NCBI GenBank assembly: GCA_035574915.1
Contig: DATLYJ010000071.1
Coordinates: 1-48,888, forward strand
Reading direction: 5' to 3'
Source of the DNA: Dehalococcoidia bacterium
GTDB lineage: Bacteria; Chloroflexota; Dehalococcoidia; DSTF01; WHTK01
Length of the DNA stretch: 48,888 nucleotides
Shown: positions 16,730 to 23,552 of the stretch, in pieces
How the letters are laid out: every line of letters starts with the position of its first letter
How positions within the stretch are numbered: the stretch's first letter is position 1
Translations under genes and position numbers: made by a program
The notes under the pieces: generated by a model
Told to the model about the DNA's origin: nothing
The model's input: only the letters and a program-made list of their open reading frames with translations
The model's database searches: none

Positions 16730-18696
16730 GACAGCACCTCCACCGAGGGGATGAGCGCGGCTATCTCGGGCAGCGCCGCCAACGTCGCGGTCTCTCCGGC
16801 CACCATGAAGTCCCGGCCGCGGCGGCTAAAGTCGCGGATGTGAGAGCGGCCGGTGTGCGGGCGGATGGTCACGTCGGCGCTCGCGGCGCTTCGCGCGGTT
16901 ATCTCTCCGAGCATGATTTCCATCGTCCTCCAGAGCGCTTCGATGATGTTGGGCACGCGCGCGCCCTCGCCGGGCACAGAGTCATCCCTTGCCGACGATG
17001 CGAGGTCAACGGCGACGACGACATCGGCGCCCATCTGTCTCACGGTTTTACCGGGGACGGGGTTCGTGAGTCCACCGTCCACGAGCACGCGCCCATCATG
17101 CTCGACCGCAGGGAAAACTCCCGGCATCGAGATGCTGGCGAGGACGGCCTTCCAGATGACCGCTTCATCGAGCACGACTTCGCGGCCGCTGGCGACGTCC
17201 GTCGCGACGGCCGCGAAAGGTATGAAGAGCTCGGAGAACTCGGCGTCCGGCGCGCGGGGATGGCAGGTGGTGAGTATCTTCTTCAAACCGCGGTTGCTGG
17301 ATATGGACCTGATGGGCAGCGTCAGCTTCACGAAGCGCCGGTCTGCGCCCGTCATCAGGGCTTCCAGCTGCGCCAGTTCCATGCCGCCGGCGTACGTCGA
17401 GGCCACGATCGAGCCGATGCTCGAGCCGGCCAGGTAATCGACAGGGACGCCATGTTCCATGAGCGTCCTGAGGACGCCGAGGTGAGCGAATCCCTTTGCC
17501 ATGCCGGCGCCAAGCGCTACGCCGACTTCGATGCGGCCAATTCGGCGCGCAAGCCGATCGCAAGCCTGGACAAAGGGCCCTTCGGCGTCTGCCGCCCACC
17601 CTTCGAGCCCCTGCTCCCGAACCCGCGAGAGCAGGCCGTGGTCGCCAGGCAGCAGCCGCAGCCGGCCACCGGTCGGAACCAGCTTCAGGAGGCCTTCGAT
17701 CCTGGCCCGCCTCTGAAGCACCGAGCGGTCCCAGAGGCCCCCTACCTTGTTGTCCGAGGTCACGGCCAGGTCCGTGAGGGCGGCAACTTCCAGACGCTCC
17801 TGGCGCCCGCGATGAGACTCAGCGACGGACGCCGCCTCGCCCAAGCGCCCATCCTCGGCCACCACCAGGAACTGGGCAGCCCTGGCCAGGAGAGGCCCCG
17901 CGGCTGGCTCCGGGCTGTCGCAAAGGAGCACGATCTCATGGAAGCGCTCCGCCAGTTCGTCCGCCATCGCTGCCATGCCTGCCGGGGCGGCGCCTGGCTT
18001 CGCCGCAAGGGTGGCCAGGCAGAGCGAACCGCCCGCGACCCCGACATCTCGCAGCTCGCCGAGCCCGGGCGCACTATCGTCACGGCCAGAGGACTCGTCA
18101 GCCGCAGCCCCCAGGCTCGCCACGGGGCCGCGGCGCGCATCGAGCAGAAGGACCCGCCGCCGCGTCTGCCGCGCCAGGCTGGCGCCCAGGATCAGGGCCA
18201 GAGGGGTGCTGACACCCTCCCCGGCTAGCAGGTAGAGCGCCGTGACGCGGCCCGTGCGGCTTTCGCCCAGCCGGCGGTTGGTGCGCACGAGCCGCCGGCT
18301 CAGGATGCCACTGAGGTTGCGCCAGAGCCCGGGGCAACGGTCCAGCACTTCGGGAAAGTCGTCCCTGGCAATGAACCAGGCGTCAGTGTCGACGAGGGCG
18401 CGTATCGTCGCCGAGCAGGGCTCGCCGCTTATCAGGCTCATCTCGCCGACGCACTCGCCGCGCGCGAGCGTCGCTATGTCCTCGCCGGACGCCGCGTCTT
18501 CCCGCAAGTTCACGCTGACCATGCCCGAGGCGATCAGATAGAGGCCGTCCGAAGGGGCGCCCTTCGCCAGGACTGTCTCGCCGGCCCGGAACGAGCGGCG
18601 CTGGAGGCGCGGCAAGAGGTAATCGAGCTCTTCGCTGCTCAACGCAGCGAGCAGAGGCGACTGGTCCGGCCTGAGGTCCAGTGTCTTGAGGTCCAA
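16726..18696 (-). CDS. Cyclic-nucleotide-binding patatin-like phospholipase (NTE-like)
   Basis: A 656-residue protein with NTE-like architecture. Residues about 12-135 are a CNB domain. Its cassette reads GEMSLISGEPCSATIRA: Glu85 is kept but the phosphate-binding Arg is replaced by Cys94. Residues about 150-380 resemble a MinD/ParA-type fold (ALYLLAGEGVSTPLALIL, RVLLLDARRG, EIVLLCD) with a degenerate P-loop. Residues about 388-600 are a patatin domain: oxyanion loop GAGMAKG, nucleophile Ser426 in GSSIG and catalytic Asp540 in VDGG. It should hydrolyse phospholipids or lysophospholipids at the membrane. The TTG start at 18696 has GGGGAG 10 bases upstream. Its stop overlaps the transporter start, so the two are probably made together. 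Confidence 0.88.
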   Translation of the reverse strand: MDLKTLDLRPDQSPLLAALSSEELDYLLPRLQRRSFRAGETVLAKGAPSDGLYLIASGMVSVNLREDAASGEDIATLARGECVGEMSLISGEPCSATIRALVDTDAWFIARDDFPEVLDRCPGLWRNLSGILSRRLVRTNRRLGESRTGRVTALYLLAGEGVSTPLALILGASLARQTRRRVLLLDARRGPVASLGAAADESSGRDDSAPGLGELRDVGVAGGSLCLATLAAKPGAAPAGMAAMADELAERFHEIVLLCDSPEPAAGPLLARAAQFLVVAEDGRLGEAASVAESHRGRQERLEVAALTDLAVTSDNKVGGLWDRSVLQRRARIEGLLKLVPTGGRLRLLPGDHGLLSRVREQGLEGWAADAEGPFVQACDRLARRIGRIEVGVALGAGMAKGFAHLGVLRTLMEHGVPVDYLAGSSIGSIVASTYAGGMELAQLEALMTGADRRFVKLTLPIRSISSNRGLKKILTTCHPRAPDAEFSELFIPFAAVATDVASGREVVLDEAVIWKAVLASISMPGVFPAVEHDGRVLVDGGLTNPVPGKTVRQMGADVVVAVDLASSARDDSVPGEGARVPNIIEALWRTMEIMLGEITARSAASADVTIRPHTGRSHIRDFSRRGRDFMVAGETATLAALPEIAALIPSVEVLS

Positions 18697-18764
18697 GCCC
18701 CCGTTGCTCCCCGGCTAGCCGGCTGGCCCACACGCTGGCGGGGATGTGGATAGGTTAGCGCGTT

Positions 18765-18770
18765 AGTATA
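18765..18770 (-). promoter_or_regulatory. Probable -10 box of the patatin-transporter transcript
   Basis: TATACT on the minus strand, 68 bases before the TTG start of the patatin gene. No convincing -35 is seen 16-18 bases upstream. It is the only good -10 in this 142-base divergent gap apart from the ferredoxin one. Confidence 0.35.
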
Positions 18771-18823
18771 CGACGGCCCGGCAGCCCGAGCCGTACGCGA
18801 TGGGGCTTCACCCTGGCCTGTGC

Positions 18824-18829
18824 TAGAAT
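18824..18829 (+). promoter_or_regulatory. Extended -10 of the ferredoxin pair
   Basis: TAGAAT preceded by TGTGC (extended -10 style), ending 9 bases before the ATG at 18839. No Shine-Dalgarno and no good -35 are present. The mRNA would be leaderless or nearly so. Confidence 0.45.
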
Positions 18830-18838
18830 TCCGCTCGG

Positions 18839-19162
18839 ATGGCTACCATCACCGTCCTCCCCGACGGCATCGACTTCGAAGCAGAGCCAGGCGAAACGAT
18901 GATGGGCGCTGCCCTTGCGCGCGGCCTCTACTGGCCCACGACCTGCGGTGGCCAGGGCATCTGCACCACCTGCATGGCCGAGGTCGTCTCCGGCGAGGGA
19001 AACCTGCTCGAGATGGGTCGCAGCGAGCGCAAGACCCTGACCGCCGAGCGAGGCGAGGCGGTGCTCCGCCGTCCCGTGCGGCTCGCCTGCCAGGCAGTCG
19101 TCTTGGCCGGACCCATCTCCGTCATCAAGCCCGGCGTGCGGCCCGCGGAAAGCAGCTCATGA
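18839..19162 (+). CDS. 2Fe-2S ferredoxin (plant/chloroplast type)
   Basis: A 107-residue electron carrier with a beta-grasp fold. The cluster-binding motif CGGQGICTTC supplies three cysteines, and the fourth is in RLACQAVV about 40 residues later, the usual spacing for a [2Fe-2S] cluster. The N-terminus (ITVLPDGIDFEAEPGETMM) is typical of the family. The stop codon overlaps the ATG of the next ferredoxin (ATGA), so the two are translationally coupled. The start is ATG 18839, close behind a TGC-TAGAAT element. The partner enzyme is not evident: no oxygenase, hydroxylase or reductase lies next to it. Confidence 0.92.
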   Translation: MATITVLPDGIDFEAEPGETMMGAALARGLYWPTTCGGQGICTTCMAEVVSGEGNLLEMGRSERKTLTAERGEAVLRRPVRLACQAVVLAGPISVIKPGVRPAESSS

Positions 19163-19452
19163 CCTACGTCATCACCGAACCCTGCATCGGCGTCAAGGAC
19201 ATGAGCTGCATCGACGTTTGTCCCGTCGACTGCATCTACGGGAAGGACGAGGACGAACAACTCTACATCGACGCCGAAAAGTGCATCGACTGCGCCGCCT
19301 GCGAGGTCGCCTGCCCGGTGACCGCCATTTACTTCGAAGACGACGTGCCGGAGCAGTGGCGCCATTACATCGAAAAGCAGCGCCTCTACTTCGAGAACCT
19401 CAGCGAGGAAGAACGCCAGCACGCCTTCCGGCCGCGTAGCCAGCGCGCCTGA
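19159..19452 (+). CDS. fdxA: 7Fe (3Fe-4S/4Fe-4S) ferredoxin, FdxA-type
   Basis: A 97-residue ferredoxin beginning MTYVITEPCIGVKDMSC. The first cluster motif (CIGVKDMSCIDVCPVDC) has the spacing of the [3Fe-4S] site and the second (CIDCAACEVACP) binds [4Fe-4S]. The roughly 35-residue C-terminal extension with DVPEQWRHYIEKQRLYF is typical of FdxA proteins in actinobacteria, Chloroflexota and Thermus. The ATG overlaps the stop of the 2Fe-2S ferredoxin gene, so both are read from one message. The redox partner is unknown; FdxA often serves P450s or 2-oxoacid oxidoreductases, neither of which is in the window. Confidence 0.92.
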   Translation: MTYVITEPCIGVKDMSCIDVCPVDCIYGKDEDEQLYIDAEKCIDCAACEVACPVTAIYFEDDVPEQWRHYIEKQRLYFENLSEEERQHAFRPRSQRA

Positions 19453-19479
19453 CGCATCAGCCCGGCCTATACGAAAATC

Positions 19480-19510
19480 GACGGCTTTGCTTTTGACCCT
19501 GCAAGCCGTC
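19480..19510. promoter_or_regulatory. Inverted repeat between the ferredoxin pair and the LysR gene
   Basis: GACGGCTTTGC (19480-19490) and GCAAGCCGTC (19501-19510) are complementary except for one bulged T. They enclose TTTTGACCCT. The repeat ends 46 bases before the LysR start. It could be a LysR autoregulatory site or the ferredoxin terminator; the loop is rich in T but no T-run follows the stem. TATGAT (19520-19525, extended TGC) is a possible -10 of the LysR gene. Confidence 0.4.
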
Positions 19511-19556
19511 AGTATCTGCTATGATTATCGAGGATTTGTATAGAGGGTATTTGTAG

Positions 19557-20480
19557 TTGGACCTCGGTCAGCTTGAGGCGTTCGTCCAGGTCGCGAACCA
19601 GAAGAGCTTCAGCCGCGCTGCTGAGGCGCTGTTCCTGACCCAACCTTCCGTCACTGCCCGCATCCAGGCCCTCGAGCGAGACCTCGGCGAGCGGCTGTTC
19701 GAGCGCTCGGGGCGCGGGGTACGCCTGACCGAGGTGGGCCAGTGCTTCCTCCCTCATGCGGAGCGCGTCCTTCAGGCGCTGCACGAGGGCCGGGACGCTA
19801 TTGACGCCCTGCGGAACCTCCAGTCAGGCTCTCTGATCCTGGCCTCTGCCACCACCGTGAGCACATACATCCTCCCCGGGGTGCTGAAGACGTTCCGCCA
19901 GCGGTTCCCACGGGTCGAGGTCTCCGTGCGCACCGGGCGTTCGGAGCAGGTGCTGCAAATGCTCCTCTCCGACGAGGCGCAGGTCGGCCTTGTGCGCGCC
20001 GTGTACCACCAGGACATCGAGACCAAAGGTCTCATCGAGGACGAGTTGATCCTGGTCGCGAACTCGTCCGATGAATTGGCCCAGTACGGCACGATCTCGG
20101 TCGAGCAGCTCGGCGACCACCCGTTCATCTTCTTCGACCACAACTCCAGCTACTACTCGCTGGCCCAGGGCCTCTTCCGGCAGCACGGCATCGTCCCCCG
20201 CATCCAGATGGAGCTCGACTCCATGGAGGCGACCAAGAAGATGGTGGAGGAGGGCCTCGGCGTTGCCCTGCTGCCACGCATGGCCGTCGAGCGCGAACTC
20301 CAGTCCGGCAGCCTCGTCGAGATCGAGCTTGCGGGCATGCGCACCCCGACGCGGCAGATCGCCCTCATCAGCCGACGCAGCCGCCCTCTCGGCCCCGTTG
20401 CCCACGCCTTCGTCGAGATCGTGCAGGAGATGTTCGTCTCCGGGCGTAGCCAGCCGGCAGCCGTCGGCGCATCGTCTTAG
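19557..20480 (+). CDS. LysR-family transcriptional regulator
   Basis: A 307-residue regulator. The N-terminal winged helix-turn-helix (residues 1-60: MDLGQLEAFVQVANQKSFSR, AAEALFLTQPSVTARIQ, ERSGRGVRLTEVG) is classic LysR. The remainder is a periplasmic-binding-like effector domain (GSLILASATTVSTYILPGVL; EEGLGVALLPRMAVERELQ). It starts at a TTG with GAGGG about 10 bases upstream. The effector is unknown; the sequence reads like the CbbR/CysB-like part of the family. It is on the same strand as the ferredoxins and preceded by an inverted repeat, so it may regulate them or itself. Its 3' end is convergent with the GerW-like gene, 30 bases away. Confidence 0.92.
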   Translation: MDLGQLEAFVQVANQKSFSRAAEALFLTQPSVTARIQALERDLGERLFERSGRGVRLTEVGQCFLPHAERVLQALHEGRDAIDALRNLQSGSLILASATTVSTYILPGVLKTFRQRFPRVEVSVRTGRSEQVLQMLLSDEAQVGLVRAVYHQDIETKGLIEDELILVANSSDELAQYGTISVEQLGDHPFIFFDHNSSYYSLAQGLFRQHGIVPRIQMELDSMEATKKMVEEGLGVALLPRMAVERELQSGSLVEIELAGMRTPTRQIALISRRSRPLGPVAHAFVEIVQEMFVSGRSQPAAVGASS

Positions 20481-20510
20481 CCGCCAGCAGGACACCCGGC
20501 CGCCGATCCT

Positions 20511-21023
20511 TCAGGGACTCGGAAGCATGCGCATCAAGCGGCCGCGGGCGCCGCGTCCGCTGATCATCCGCAGGCCAATCAGCGCCATCAGCCCGAGCGC
20601 GAGCATTGTCACGTCCGGCACCGGCCTCACGACGACACCGGACTCCGAGACGTCGGCGATGGCGATCACGCGCGCGGAACCGCGGCCGCCACCTCCGGCG
20701 CCGCCGCCGCTGCCTCCGCCCTGGTTCTGCTTCTCGTCCGTGCCCCCGCCGCCGCCGAAACCCATGCCGAAGCCCCCTTGCACGCTCACCGCCGCCAGCG
20801 GCACGAGCGTGTGACCACCCAGGCTCTGCGCGGGCCCGACTGCGGCCTCCGCCCGCGCGACCTCCGAGAAGTGCCCGATGAACGAGCTCATCTCCCTCCC
20901 GGTCCGCGCCACCGCGGCCGCGGCTTCCCCGCCGTAATCCGCCGGTACCGTCCTGCCGGCCGGCGACTCTGTAATCGCCCGCTCCTCTTCAGTCTGCCGT
21001 GGCGTCAGGCTGTCGTCCGCCAT
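20511..21023 (-). CDS. GerW/YtfJ-family protein
   Basis: A 170-residue protein with a Spore_YtfJ (GerW) core: GGHTLVPLAAVSVQGGFGMGFGGGGG, then a long Gly-rich loop and SARVIAIADVSESGVVVRPVPD, then a hydrophobic C-terminal helix (VTMLALGLMALIGLRMI) and a basic tail. GerW members are named for Bacillus spore germination but are widespread in non-sporulating actinobacteria and Chloroflexota, where their role is unknown. The ATG at 21023 has a strong AGGAGGGG site about 10 bases upstream. It overlaps the small membrane protein gene upstream by 35 bases, a strong hint of a two-gene unit. Confidence 0.8.
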   Translation of the reverse strand: MADDSLTPRQTEEERAITESPAGRTVPADYGGEAAAAVARTGREMSSFIGHFSEVARAEAAVGPAQSLGGHTLVPLAAVSVQGGFGMGFGGGGGTDEKQNQGGGSGGGAGGGGRGSARVIAIADVSESGVVVRPVPDVTMLALGLMALIGLRMISGRGARGRLMRMLPSP

Positions 21024-21291
21024 CTCCTCTTCCCCTCCTTTGACGGGTCGCTGCCAGCGTCAGGACCAGCAGCGCCATGACCAGCACGAGATTCAGGTCA
21101 ACGACCGGCCGCAGGCGCCTCCGGCCGCCGCGCTCGTCGACCACCGCAACGGGCGCGTGGAAGGCCCAGAGGCCGGCGCCGCGCCTCGACTGCCAGGTGA
21201 TGCGCACTCCCGCGACCCTGGCGCGCACGTCGTCCGTCTCGCCAAGCCGCACGTCCTCGATGCCAGCGTGGACCTTGATTGGGGCCTTCAA
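20989..21291 (-). CDS. Small membrane protein encoded with the GerW-like gene
   Basis: A 100-residue protein of unknown function. It begins MKAPIKVHAGIEDVRLGE, and a middle region, about residues 20-65, has a beta-strand-like pattern. One membrane helix follows (DLNLVLVMALLVLTLAA), then a very basic tail (TRQRRGRG). The TTG start is uncertain; TACCGT lies 8 bases before it, matching the leaderless pattern. It overlaps the start of the GerW-like gene by 35 bases in another frame, so the tail coding region is constrained twice. Proteins of this shape next to GerW-like genes suggest a shared membrane complex, but no function is known to me. Confidence 0.6.
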   Translation of the reverse strand: MKAPIKVHAGIEDVRLGETDDVRARVAGVRITWQSRRGAGLWAFHAPVAVVDERGGRRRLRPVVDLNLVLVMALLVLTLAATRQRRGRGDGGRQPDATAD

Positions 21292-21477
21292 GGCTTACCA
21301 CGGTAGCAGCCGCGCCGCGGCCTGAGAAGGCTCATCCGGCCTCCGGCAGGCTAGCGGCTGCGATTAGTAACGCGGCTTACAAGCGCCTGGCCCCCTTCCT
21401 AACGCGGCCGCTACGCCGGCCCCCTTAGGGTGAAGGAGGAAGGACGGCAGGGGGCTCTCCCGATAGGAGGACACGAC

Positions 21478-21702
21478 ATGGCGGTAGGGACCAGCCTTCT
21501 GCTCATAGCCTTTGGTGCGGTACTGGCCTGGGCTGTTGACTACGAGGTCTCGGGCGTTGACCTGCAGACGGTGGGCGGCATCCTCGTGGTGGTTGGCATC
21601 ATCGGGCTGATCTTCTCTTTGCTCTTCCTCGCGAGCTTCTCGCCCTTCGGCCCCCGCGAGGCCATCGACCGCGGCCACCGCGACACGCATGACCACTACT
21701 AG
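21478..21702 (+). CDS. DUF6458-type small membrane protein
   Basis: A 74-residue integral membrane protein with two helices: VGTSLLLIAFGAVLAWAV, then after VSGVDLQTVGG the helix ILVVVGIIGLIFSLLFLASF. It has a short polar tail ending RGHRDTHDHY. The pattern VSGVDLxTxGxILxxVGxxG is that of DUF6458 proteins of actinobacteria and relatives, whose function is unknown. A good ribosome site (TAGGAGGA, 21465-21472) precedes the ATG. The gene is monocistronic: it is followed 22 bases later by a strong terminator. The 186 bases upstream hold a 9-base direct repeat (TAACGCGGC at 21368 and 21400, 32 bases apart) that may be regulatory. Confidence 0.78.
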   Translation: MAVGTSLLLIAFGAVLAWAVDYEVSGVDLQTVGGILVVVGIIGLIFSLLFLASFSPFGPREAIDRGHRDTHDHY

Positions 21703-21724
21703 CCCGCAGGCTCCTCCTCATGGT

Positions 21725-21748
21725 GAAGGCCCGCTCTCGCGGGCCTTC
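21725..21748 (+). terminator. Rho-independent-type terminator after the DUF6458-type gene
   Basis: GAAGGCCCGC and GCGGGCCTTC form a perfect 10-bp stem with a TCTC loop. No T-run follows, so it may also act as a roadblock for the convergent minus-strand genes. The rest of the 21703-21904 gap shows nothing I can name. Confidence 0.7.
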
Positions 21749-21904
21749 GCCGCGCCGGCTTCGTCTGCGCCGACGTGACTCGACGGGAGCCGCAACGGCA
21801 CCTGCCCGAACCTCGGGTCTCCTTCACGCCCCCTCATGCACGCCTCACCCTTGCATAGTCCGAGAGGCGGCCTTGAATGGCGGTCTTGACGCGTATGCCA
21901 TGTA

Positions 21905-22639
21905 TCACGACCGGGTGCTGGCAGAGGGCGTCTGGGCGGCGGCGGCGCCACGCGCCCAGGCGCTTTCCGGGGCCTCCGTTGCCGTGATAGACGCGGCCGC
22001 CTGTTTTGCGGGGACGGTGGGAGCCTCCCGCACCAGCCGCCACGCTGTCAGGCCGACCACGGAGAAGATCGCTCCGAGATAGAGCGCCAGCACCCAGATT
22101 TCGCGGCTGTCGGCGCCGCTCAAGATGCCGTGATAGGTGGCGAGGACGAAGACCGCGAAGCTCGCATAGTGGACCGCCCGCCATGCTTTCTGCCCGATCC
22201 AGCGCCGGAGGTAGAAGCTCGCGTATACGGCCGCAAGCAGGTAAAGGGCCATTATCCCGAGCGCGACCGCTACGGGCCGGTACGAAGAGGTAAAGGGTAG
22301 TAAGACCTGCCTCGGAGAGAAACCCACGTACTCGTCCAGCAAGAGAGCGAGGGCGTGCAGTCCCGAAGTGCCCAGCGAAAGCAGGGCGAGGAACTGATGC
22401 GCGTCGAAGACGTCCGCGCGCGCCTGGCCACCGGGCAGGGTCCGGTTCGAAACTACCAGTCCGCCCACCACCGTGAGTGTCAGCAGCCCGTACGCCGAGA
22501 TGCCGGAGGCGCGGACGAAGTACCAGACGGTGTGACCATCGGGCGCGAGGAGCAGGACCGCCAGGACGGCGCCAAGCGCCACGCTGGCTGAGGCCCATGG
22601 CACCAGCACCTGCGGCCGCGAGGTCTCGCGTCCGGTCAC
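21905..22639 (-). CDS. Ferric-reductase-like transmembrane protein
   Basis: A 244-residue membrane protein of the ferric reductase-like transmembrane domain family, a b-type haem-binding six-helix bundle. Segments include SASVALGAVLAVLLLA, VWYFVRASGISAYGLLTLTV, a central DAHQFLALLSLGTSGLHALALL with two His residues one helix apart, and AVHYASFAVFVLATYHGIL with two more. These four His fit two haem sites. There is no flavin or NAD domain, so it is an electron-transfer membrane module rather than a whole ferric reductase. Its GTG overlaps the stop of the upstream small membrane protein (GTGA). The C-terminal 40 residues are Ala/Ser/Thr-rich and probably disordered. Confidence 0.85.
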   Translation of the reverse strand: MTGRETSRPQVLVPWASASVALGAVLAVLLLAPDGHTVWYFVRASGISAYGLLTLTVVGGLVVSNRTLPGGQARADVFDAHQFLALLSLGTSGLHALALLLDEYVGFSPRQVLLPFTSSYRPVAVALGIMALYLLAAVYASFYLRRWIGQKAWRAVHYASFAVFVLATYHGILSGADSREIWVLALYLGAIFSVVGLTAWRLVREAPTVPAKQAAASITATEAPESAWARGAAAAQTPSASTRS

Positions 22640-22980
22640 GAGGCGCGGGTCCTGGCGCGTGCCCTGACCGGCGCCACGGGCTGCGCCGGCGCTGGCGACG
22701 GCGCCGACCTCAGCGCGTGATCGTCGTCATCGTCGTCCTCTTCTTCTCGGTCTTCCCGGAAGAGGCGCTGCCCTGCGGCGCCCACGGCCGCCGGCTGGGA
22801 TGCCTCTCCGTCCGCACCCCGCGAACTGATGACGACGAACGGTGGGATGAAGGAAAGCACTCCGCCGGCGAAGAGTAGCCCGCGGATCAAGTTCCGGCGT
22901 AACGCGCGTCGAGAGGACAAGGCAGCCTCCAGGGAGTGCGACTTCCGGAAAAGTATCCGCGCGCCCTCGCGCTTGTTCAC
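22636..22980 (-). CDS. Small membrane-anchored protein with an acidic stretch, coupled to the haem membrane protein
   Basis: A 114-residue protein that I do not recognise. It starts with a basic region ending SRRALRRNLIRG, continues into one hydrophobic helix (LLFAGGVLSFIPPFVVISS) and then has a strongly acidic stretch (REDREEEDDDDDDH) and an Ala/Pro/Arg-rich tail. The front looks like a twin-arginine signal or anchor, as in Rieske or FMN-binding partners of ferric-reductase-like proteins, but no cofactor domain follows. It may be a remnant or an accessory subunit. The start is GTG and the stop is shared with the next gene as GTGA. Direct repeats upstream suggest response-regulator control. 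Confidence 0.6.
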   Translation of the reverse strand: MNKREGARILFRKSHSLEAALSSRRALRRNLIRGLLFAGGVLSFIPPFVVISSRGADGEASQPAAVGAAGQRLFREDREEEDDDDDDHALRSAPSPAPAQPVAPVRARARTRAS

Positions 22981-22999
22981 CAGTCATGCCCTAACGGAA

Positions 23000-23017
23000 T
23001 GCTAAAGCTCTGCTAAA
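23000..23017. promoter_or_regulatory. Direct repeat TGCTAAA with 11-bp period
   Basis: TGCTAAA occurs at 23000-23006 and 23011-23017, 11 bp apart, just upstream of the haem membrane operon on the minus strand. Same-face direct repeats of this period are the form used by OmpR/PhoB-type regulators. TAGCAT on the minus strand overlaps one copy and could be the -10. Confidence 0.4.
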
Positions 23018-23100
23018 CCAGGGCCCGCGGGCCAGGTACGCTCGCCGCGCGCGCCGCGGGGCGCTCCGAGGGGATCATGAGCTGCCCGGCTTCGAGGCGC

Positions 23101-23466
23101 CTAGTCGGCGAACATTATGTCGTCCTCGTCCGCGAGTACGAGGTGCGTTTCGCCGTACTGGTCCGGGTCTTCCAGGCTCCAGTCCTCGAGTGACTCGGTG
23201 GGGCGCAGACGGATGCCCCAGTCGCCGCCGTACACCAGCCAGGCGGCGCCCGCGCTCGAGTCCTCGACCTGGACCGCGTATGCGCTGACGGGCGAGCCGC
23301 CCTCCGCGCTCGACCAGCCGGTCACGTCGAATAGCCGGCCCTCCGGCTCGCCCTCGAAGAGACGCACCGCCGACACCGGGTGAGGCGTCCCGATGTTCTT
23401 GAAGACCTGCGTCGCCGCCATGGGCGTGTTGGCGTTCGGCTCCACTTCGACGCGCGTGTAGGACAT
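23101..23466 (-). CDS. Protein of unknown function, leaderless start
   Basis: A 121-residue acidic soluble protein that I do not recognise. It begins MSYTRVEVEPNANTPMAAT and reads as a beta-rich single domain with several short strands (VSAVRLFEG, RLFDVTGW, AYAVQVED, AWLVYGGDWGIRL, THLVLADED). No signal peptide, membrane helix or metal motif is seen. The ATG at 23466 is preferred over one 9 codons upstream because TACAAT ends exactly 6 bases before it, with no Shine-Dalgarno site, giving a leaderless message. It is monocistronic between the membrane pair and the kinase gene. Confidence 0.6.
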   Translation of the reverse strand: MSYTRVEVEPNANTPMAATQVFKNIGTPHPVSAVRLFEGEPEGRLFDVTGWSSAEGGSPVSAYAVQVEDSSAGAAWLVYGGDWGIRLRPTESLEDWSLEDPDQYGETHLVLADEDDIMFAD

Positions 23467-23472
23467 GCACAG

Positions 23473-23478
23473 ATTGTA
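23473..23478 (-). promoter_or_regulatory. -10 box of a leaderless gene
   Basis: TACAAT on the minus strand, preceded by CTCGC and followed by 6 bases and the ATG at 23466. No clear -35. Confidence 0.45.
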
Positions 23479-23552
23479 GCGAGCGGCGGACACATGGCGG
23501 CGCTTCGGCCGGCCTCAGGAGTCCTGCGCCGTGAGCGCCCTTGCCGACGCCG

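Noticed and set aside
20511-21023. Evidence that the organism forms spores from the GerW-like gene
   Set aside because: GerW-like proteins are common in non-sporulating high-GC bacteria and no other spore gene is present.
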